A stretch of DNA of 64,000 bases, taken from the NCBI GenBank assembly GCA_007115705.1, contig QXEO01000247.1, forward strand, positions 17,179,952 through 17,243,951, read 5' to 3'. The position numbers and the translations under genes are program-made. Under the pieces are notes generated by a model that saw only the letters and a list, made by a program, of their open reading frames with translations, was not told where the DNA came from and ran no database searches. Within the stretch, counting starts at the first letter, position 1; each line of letters begins with the position of its first letter. This document shows positions 57,592 to 64,000 of this stretch, piece after piece. Source of the stretch: Dactylis glomerata. Its lineage: Eukaryota; Streptophyta; Magnoliopsida; Poales; Poaceae.

Positions 57592-58558
57592 GGGGGCTTC
57601 TTCCCCAACGGTTAGAGATGTGTTCTAAAGTGTTCTTGAGCTTTTCTCTCACCTCCATTGTTGCCTCTCTTGAGCTTGCTCCCTCTCTCTTCCCTCCAAT
57701 GATTCTTGCATATTTTTGAGGGATTTGGAAGAGGAGATCTAGATCTACAATCTCCACCAACTCATTCCTCCTCTAAGTGAGGGGAACCTTTGGGATCTAG
57801 ATCTTGGAGTCATTGGTTGACCTCCACCCTTGTTCTTCCTCTCTAACTCCTCCATAGCATTTGTTGCTTTGGTGGGATTTGAGAGAGAAGGATTTGAGCA
57901 CTTTCCCTTGTGTTCTTGCTTTGCATCCTTGCATAGTGTTGAGCTCTCCATTACGATTTGTTCGAGTGAGAGACCGTGAGCTTGTTACTCTTGGAGGGTG
58001 ACCTCCTAGTTGGCTTGGCGGTTGGTGCCTCGGTGACCTCTTTGTGGAAGATTGTGAAGAGGCCTGGGATTCCCCTTCGTGGGAGTTGTGAAGTGGTTGT
58101 GGAGCTTGCCATCTCCGGAGTGGAGGAAAAGCTAACCATAAGAAGGGGTCCCTAGCTTCGTGGGGGACTCGGAGAAGAAGGTGAGCCTTCGTGGCGTTCG
58201 GGGGCCTTCGTGGTTACCCGCATCTCTCCAACGGTGATTAGCTTACTTTATGTAAGTGAACATCGGGATACATCTTCGTCTCCGCGTGCCTCGGTTATCT
58301 CTATACCCGAGTTTATTTCCTTGTGATAGCCATCGTGCTTGAAGTACTTATATCTTGCTTATCACTTGTGAATTATATCTTGTGCTATCTTGCTTATATC
58401 TAGTTGTTGTTGTTGCACTTAGTTGAGCCTAGCATTTTTAGGTCTTGTGCTTGAAGAAAATAAACGTTAGTTTAATTCCGCATTCCTTCAAGCCAATTCC
58501 GTAATTGTTTTTAAAACGCCTATTCCCCCCCCTCTTGGCGACATCTCGTCCTTTCAAT

Positions 58559-58570
58559 TGGTATCAGAGC
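58559..58570 (+). other. Primer binding site of element 6, initiator tRNA-Met
   Basis: TGGTATCAGAGC, two bases after the LTR, is complementary to the 3' end of plant initiator tRNA-Met. It is the usual copia primer site. Confidence 0.92.
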
Positions 58571-58612
58571 AAGGTCTCTCCTTGTTTAGGCTTCACCGCC
58601 TTGAGAGTAAAG

Positions 58613-60931
58613 ATGTCGGCTAGTTATTTAGTGCATAATGACACAATTATTTTTTATGGCACAAATTATAAATTATGGAGATCTCGCATGCTTTGCAATC
58701 TTCGGACTTTGTGTCCAAATATAGAGCGATTTCTAGATGTAGGCTTTTCTCCTCCGATGGATCCTCAAAGTCTATCTATAGAGGATGAGAAAATTTTACA
58801 TCTAGAAGCTCAAGTATTTAATGAAATTTTATTGTCTGTGAGCTCCATAGTTTATGTTTGCTTGATGGGTTCAAAGTGCAAGACGTCTCATGAGATATGG
58901 ACCAAGCTAGAAGAGTCATTTGGTGGGTCTATTTCTCTTGAGGTTGAAAGTGAACCCAAGGAGCTCTCTTCACATTCACATCATGAAGAGCTCCAAGTTG
59001 CTTCCACATCCGGTCATGATGATTGTTCAAGTTCTTCCACTTCACCAACATGTGACTTGTCACAAGGTAATGATACGGTGAGTGAAGAAATCATATGTGA
59101 TGATGGTTGTCTTGTTCTTTGCACCAATGATTCTATTTCTATAAATCCTAATGGTGTAGAGAGTTTGGACCTGAACACTTCTTGCAAGAAATTCTTTACT
59201 CATTCTTGTGTTAAAGGTCCTTGCATATCTCCTAAAATTTGCTTGATTAAATTTTGTGATGATATGCTTGTTTCTAGTTGTGACCATACTCAAAATGATT
59301 CTATTTCCTCTAGTTGTTGTATGACTAACCATGTAGAGGAAATTAAAGAAAAATTGGGTCACATAATTAAAGAAGAAATCAATAGAAGAACCAAGAAGGT
59401 TTCTATCAAGAGAAGGCAATGCTATGAATGCCACGAGTATAGACATCTCGCAAGAGCTTGTCCTACACTCGAAAATGAAGAATGTGCTTCTATTGATGTT
59501 CCATCATCATCTACGCAAGTTCACATATGCCTTATGGCAAGCGGCTCAAAGGTAACTCCTACTTTGAATCCCGACACATCTCCTTATGATGAGAGTGATG
59601 ATGATGATCATGATAATGATGATGATAATGAAGCTTTCTTGCATGAGATGGGAATTGTGTATGCTTCTCTTCGTGGTAATAATGATGCTCGTGGTAAAGT
59701 CGAACACTTAATGGAAACCTTGTTTGAACACAAGGAGACCATTAAGGAATTGAACTCCCTTGTTAATGAGGGGAAATGGAGATTCAATCTCCTCAAGCAA
59801 GAGCTATCCGAAGAGAAGCATACTAATTCTTGCCTATCTCAATCTATTAAATCTTATGAGCTTACAAATGCTAAATCTATAAATGATGCTTGTGCTACTA
59901 ACTCTAGTTCTTGTGAAGCATCTATATTAAAGGAGAATGTTGAGCTAAGGGCTCAACTTGAGTTGCTAACAAGCAATTATAAGAAATTGGAGGAAAGCCA
60001 TGAAAATCTCTCGGGCTCTCATGGGGATCTCTTAATCTCTTATAATGGGCTAAAGTTAGCTCATGAGGCAAGTATCTCTAAGAAAACATCTTGTGAGCCT
60101 CATTTGGACATTAGCACTACTTTGAACCAAAATGCTATATTATCTTGTGCTAGTCCAAGTAATTTTTCTAGGCATAATATTGCTACATCTTGTGATGAAT
60201 TACTTGCTATGCCTTGTTGCTCTAACAATGAAGCTTCTACCTCCTCTAGTACTTGTATTACTACTAACCTTGTAGAGGAAATCAAAGAGCTCAAGGCCCA
60301 AGTCACTAGTTTGGAGAAAGACTTGGATAAGCGTCATGAAGGGAAATCCACACTCGATAATATTTTGAGTGTGCAAAAATCCCCTAATGACAAGAGTGGA
60401 CTTGGATTCAACTCCAATAACAAGAACAAGTCCAAGAGCAACAAGAAGAAGAAGGGCCAAGACCAAGTCAAGAATTTGGCCAAGATTGTTTGCTTCAAGT
60501 GCAAGATTGAAGGGCATCATGTGAGATCTTGCCCATTGAAGAAGAAGCACTTGAGTGAGAAGCAACAAGGGAAGCGGTCACAAGGTCAAGCTCAAGTTCG
60601 ACCTCAAGTTGAAGATAGGCCACTTCCCAAGAAGAAACAAGATGAAGCTTCCCAAATCAAGAAATCAATGAAGAAGAGAAAGGGAAGCACTTGTTGCTAT
60701 ATTTGCCGTGAGAAGGGGCACTTTGCTTCTTCATGCTTAAGCGGTACCTTATCTAATCCTATCATTGTTGATGATGATTATTCTCTTAGGAAAGATAAGG
60801 ATGGCAATGTGTTTGCCAAGTTTGTTGGAACTCAAAGTGGTGCCAAGAAAAGGACCATTTGGGTTGCCAAGCCTATTGTGACTAACCTCTTAGGACCCAA
60901 CTTGGTTGGGGACCAACAAGCTAAAACTTGA
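58613..60931 (+). CDS. Copia Gag, 772 aa, with three CCHC zinc knuckles (element 6)
   Basis: The ATG at 58613 was chosen because the earlier in-frame Met (58505) lies in the LTR. The N-terminus is the UBN2/copia gag domain (NYKLWRSRMLCNL, then HEIWTKLEESFGGS). A Ser/Asp-rich region and long coiled-coil stretches follow (ENVELRAQLELLTSNYKKL and EEIKELKAQVTSLEKDLD). The knuckles, each C-x2-C-x4-H-x4-C, are CYECHEYRHLARAC, CFKCKIEGHHVRSC and CYICREKGHFASSC. The frame is intact. Length and coiled coils fit Sirevirus Gag, which is larger than ordinary copia Gag. No protease motif follows in frame, and the stop at 60931 is followed by non-coding DNA. The protein could support packaging for this element or relatives. 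Confidence 0.88.
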   Translation: MSASYLVHNDTIIFYGTNYKLWRSRMLCNLRTLCPNIERFLDVGFSPPMDPQSLSIEDEKILHLEAQVFNEILLSVSSIVYVCLMGSKCKTSHEIWTKLEESFGGSISLEVESEPKELSSHSHHEELQVASTSGHDDCSSSSTSPTCDLSQGNDTVSEEIICDDGCLVLCTNDSISINPNGVESLDLNTSCKKFFTHSCVKGPCISPKICLIKFCDDMLVSSCDHTQNDSISSSCCMTNHVEEIKEKLGHIIKEEINRRTKKVSIKRRQCYECHEYRHLARACPTLENEECASIDVPSSSTQVHICLMASGSKVTPTLNPDTSPYDESDDDDHDNDDDNEAFLHEMGIVYASLRGNNDARGKVEHLMETLFEHKETIKELNSLVNEGKWRFNLLKQELSEEKHTNSCLSQSIKSYELTNAKSINDACATNSSSCEASILKENVELRAQLELLTSNYKKLEESHENLSGSHGDLLISYNGLKLAHEASISKKTSCEPHLDISTTLNQNAILSCASPSNFSRHNIATSCDELLAMPCCSNNEASTSSSTCITTNLVEEIKELKAQVTSLEKDLDKRHEGKSTLDNILSVQKSPNDKSGLGFNSNNKNKSKSNKKKKGQDQVKNLAKIVCFKCKIEGHHVRSCPLKKKHLSEKQQGKRSQGQAQVRPQVEDRPLPKKKQDEASQIKKSMKKRKGSTCCYICREKGHFASSCLSGTLSNPIIVDDDYSLRKDKDGNVFAKFVGTQSGAKKRTIWVAKPIVTNLLGPNLVGDQQAKT

Positions 60932-63900
60932 TCAATAGGTGTTTTTGAAGGGCATTGGAGACTTGGCTACCTCATGAAGAATTAAGGGATCTTCATTAAT
61001 TTTATTTCATCAAGCCAAGTCATTGACACTATCATCTTATATCCAATGTGCCTCTTTGCGGTAACTTGTACTTAACCTCTTTACATTGTAAGTTACTTGC
61101 CCCTTTGCATGTTTTGGTTTTGTACCAAGTATGTGTTTGTATATGTTGTTCCTTACACCTTCTTAACTTGTGTATTCAAGTAGGTGTTGGTTGTTTGGCA
61201 CATCATATACTTGTGTGTTTGCTTTGAGCCTCTAATGCATCTTGTTGGTATCTTATTTGGCTCTTATTGAGTGATTAATGGAACATCCCATTTTGGGGGA
61301 GTGATTTGCCATTGGCACCTCACAATCCTATAAATGTGTGCACATGAGTAATACCACTTAGTATTGATATTGCAAGATTATCTAGTCACTATGTGGTATG
61401 CCATGCTCATGAGAACTTCAAATTCTATATCTCCGTTAATTATCTCTAGTTGGATTTTATTTGCCTTTTGTTGAAAAGATTTTAATATCACATTATGGGG
61501 GAGTAATATGCCTTATGCATATCACAAACCTAGGAAATGTGACCATTTGAGGTATTGCCACTTAGAGTTGATATTGTTAATTATCTTGTTCCTAGGTGGC
61601 ATGTTTGCTCAAACAAGCTCCATTCTTTCTTAAAACATTTTGTTGCTCATTTCTTTGGTCTTGGTTTGAGTAAGAATTCTTGGTGCGGTTTCACTCAAAT
61701 ATATTTATATATATCATAAGTAGGAAGCCGTTTGCTTCTAGTTACTCTAATCATTGCTTTGCATGATTGTTTGACTATTTTTGGAGCTACCAAGAATCCT
61801 TTTTCGTGCATGGTGCTTAATTTGAATACTTAACCATATGCCTTTTATTGTGAAGTTGATCTTGAATATCTTTGCAATACACCACCGGAAAATAATTCCA
61901 ATATGAACTTCTTGTCTCTGACAATTGGTTTTCATATATATGTGTGGTAATTCGTCTAGATCATCTTCACCTTGGAATTTGCCTCTTATTGCCCTTATTT
62001 CTTTCCAAGAAATTATTTTGACTCCCGTTGTCTTATTTGCCTTCTTGAGGATCTTTTTGCTTGACTTTGTCTCATCTCTTGATCCCCATCAAGTGTGTGT
62101 TGTTGTAAGATAAACCTTTTCTTTTTGGTACTTGTGCCATTGTGAAAAGTGTAGAGGGTTTGGTTTATTTGTTGGAACCTTGCTCTTTTGGGAGTTAGTT
62201 ATCTCATTCCTTCTTCTATGATTTATTCGCTCGAATGAGATAAATTGTTGAGCATGTTTTTATTTATTTATTCTTTCATGCTCAATAAGTTGTTAGGTTC
62301 ATTTGTTGAATTTTATGAATAAATCATTTGTTGATTTGTTCCCTTGATGTCATTTGGACAAATAATGTGTTTTGCCACACCTTTTATACCTCCTTGTATT
62401 CTTGGTGTTTTTGTCTAAATCGTATCTTCTTTGGATCTTGAAAGATATGTGCATGCATATTCTCTTTATGTTTTTTTTGTATCTTAGTTGCTTTCTTTGA
62501 TCCAATATATATGTTATACTCCGTCAAATCCTAAATGGCTAAGATGTGCATGAAATTCAAATTTCATCTCTAACTATGCACATATTTATATGGAGTCTAT
62601 CATATGTATTGTGGTTAGTCTAACCACTTTGGACCCAATAAGTTTGGGGACCAATATGTACTTGAATGATGTCTTAGGTACATTGGAGATGCAATGGATG
62701 CTTGTCTCGTTTATAAGGAAGGTGTTATCACCATATGATTATTGGAGCCAAGCTAGGATGACCGGCGAACTCTTATCTACTACATCACACCATTGCTATC
62801 TCGGTAACAAGTATAACATTCATACATACTTTTCTAGCATCCCAACTCTTGTAGGTTGGTTCTTGGCATGATAATATTTATTTGCAAATGTTGTGGTTCT
62901 TGCAAAGGTCTTATAAAAAAATATCTTTATTTCATATGTGAGCAAGTTGAGATGATTGCATATGATGGGAAGTATATAAAATCATGTTTATGATTCACCA
63001 ATCCCAAATATGCCATTTTAGCAATTTATTGCATATTAATTCCTCAACGCTCTCTCATGTGCAATATAGATAATGTTGCAAGTTGTACCCTTCTTTATTA
63101 TGCTTGTTGCCTTTCAAAGCATCCCGACTATCTTTTGATCCCTTATTGCTAGTTGTGATGGCTTTGATGATTTTGCGTGGGGAGTTTATTAATATACCAT
63201 AATGGAAAATGGAGCCTTGAGCTATATATGCTTTCTAGCAAAGCTATTTGGTATATTCTATGACTCTCTCTTGGATATCATGTCTTCCTTAATTTCAACT
63301 AACCTCTTGTGTATACATGTTCCTTTGTGGATTGTTCATCATGATTTTTTTTGTCCACTTAGAAATGTGTATGCATAAGTGTGTTAATTTCTTCCCTTGA
63401 TATCCTCGTTCTTTGCCGACCATCTTTCTTATCCATTTTGTTCTTGATGGTGTTGGTAAGAACTTGATTTATGAGTGCTTGTTTATTCTTTATTGCTTCT
63501 TCTCGCACTCATATCTCGTGAATCTTTTTGGACTAAAGTTCACTTTGATAAGCGTATTAATCCTTTTGTATTCTTTCGTGCTCATGTTTTGTTTTAAATG
63601 ATATATAGGGAGTGAGGATTCCATGTTTGTGCATATTGTATTCAAATGCAACAAAAATTCAAATTTATGCATGGACCTTGGGGAGCTTCCTTATTTCATT
63701 TAAAGCACCTAGTAGCTCTTATCATCACTTCTTCTTGTGTCCAATTGGTTCTTTGGGTCTCTTGATTGCTTGCTTGCTTCATTCGTTGAAGTTTCCTTCA
63801 CTATGCCATCTTTTTGCAATCTTTGATCCTCAATATGGTTTGACTTCCTCCAAATATTGTTAATTTGATAAGTGCATATGATTTCACTTATTTTTATGAG

Positions 63901-64000
63901 AAATGCACATCTTGGGGAGGAACTCATACTATATTGGCCTTCTAAATTCCTTCATCCATTTTGGCAATCGTTGCCAATGGGGGAGAAGTTTAGAGGGTTT
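60932..64000 (+). other. Non-coding 3' region of element 6 with repeated PPT-like units; no pol
   Basis: No protease, integrase, RT or RNase H motif was seen in any frame. Two diverged units of about 200 bp (61285-61480 and 61485-61615) each begin TTNTGGGGGAGT and contain TACCACTTAG or TGCCACTTAG followed by TTGATATTG. Another GGGGGAG lies at 63979-63985. Short ORFs under 95 codons are not credible. Confidence 0.7.

Larger units (their letters stand above)
56333..58556 (+). repeat. 5' LTR of element 6 (2224 bp)
   Basis: It starts TGTAAGGGTAAATTGCCCC and ends GACATCTCGTCCTTTCA. The segment TTTTGGTAATTAATGACAATCC near its start is shared with the solo LTR at 31254-33167. A TATA-like CCCTATAAAAGG occurs at 57582-57593. 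Confidence 0.88.
56333..64000 (+). mobile_element. Element 6: Sirevirus-like Ty1/copia element with gag only (right end outside window)
   Basis: 5' LTR 56333-58556, initiator-Met primer site, one long gag ORF, then about 3 kb without pol. PPT-like GGGGGAG tracts occur at 61294, 61496 and near 63978, and the last one suggests the 3' LTR lies just beyond the window. If so, the element is non-autonomous. Sireviruses are known for large gag proteins, repeated polypurine tracts and palindrome arrays in LTRs, all of which fit. Confidence 0.85.

Overview
This window is plant nuclear DNA, almost certainly from a large-genome pooid grass (wheat/barley/oat/ryegrass group). The evidence is the set of Athila-type Ty3/gypsy LTR retrotransposons with tRNA-Asp primer sites and LTRs starting TGATACGTC, the Stowaway MITEs ending in CTCCCTC, a Sirevirus-like copia element with an initiator-Met primer site, and one intron-containing cellular gene. 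The species cannot be fixed from sequence alone. There is no bacterial, organellar or CRISPR content.

Layout. 1-12744: two related gypsy elements (LTR family A) in opposite orientation. Element 1 (+) is nested in the internal region of element 2 (-). 12745-29301: a low-repeat island with a diverged ~2-kb tandem duplication, four Stowaway MITEs, a LINE relic and the only convincing cellular gene, a six-exon SAP-domain gene on the minus strand (22346-28431; predicted 176 aa). Its last intron appears to be a GC-AG intron. 29302-64000: a nested retrotransposon stack. Element 5 (family B, +) is split in its 5' LTR by element 4 (family B, -). Element 4 is interrupted by a copia solo LTR (target duplication AGCGG), by element 3 (family A, -, duplication CGCGG) and by a family C solo LTR (duplication TACCT). 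The 3' part of element 5 is cut by element 6, a gag-only Sirevirus-like copia element that runs off the right edge.

How the parts relate. Family A elements carry only a gag-like ORF or a gag plus protease remnant, so they would need pol supplied by others. Family B elements carry gag, protease, reverse transcriptase, RNase H and integrase, but both copies have several frameshifts and stops. Family B also has a post-integrase coiled-coil ORF. LTR families A and C share a promoter module: a GC-rich palindrome about 50 bp upstream of a box reading ATCGCCCCTTCGCCTATA. Two nested insertions (elements 3 and 6) landed inside copies of this palindrome. Element 3 is a mosaic whose internal region contains a block resembling family B. 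All coordinates, exon joins and substitution counts were made by eye.
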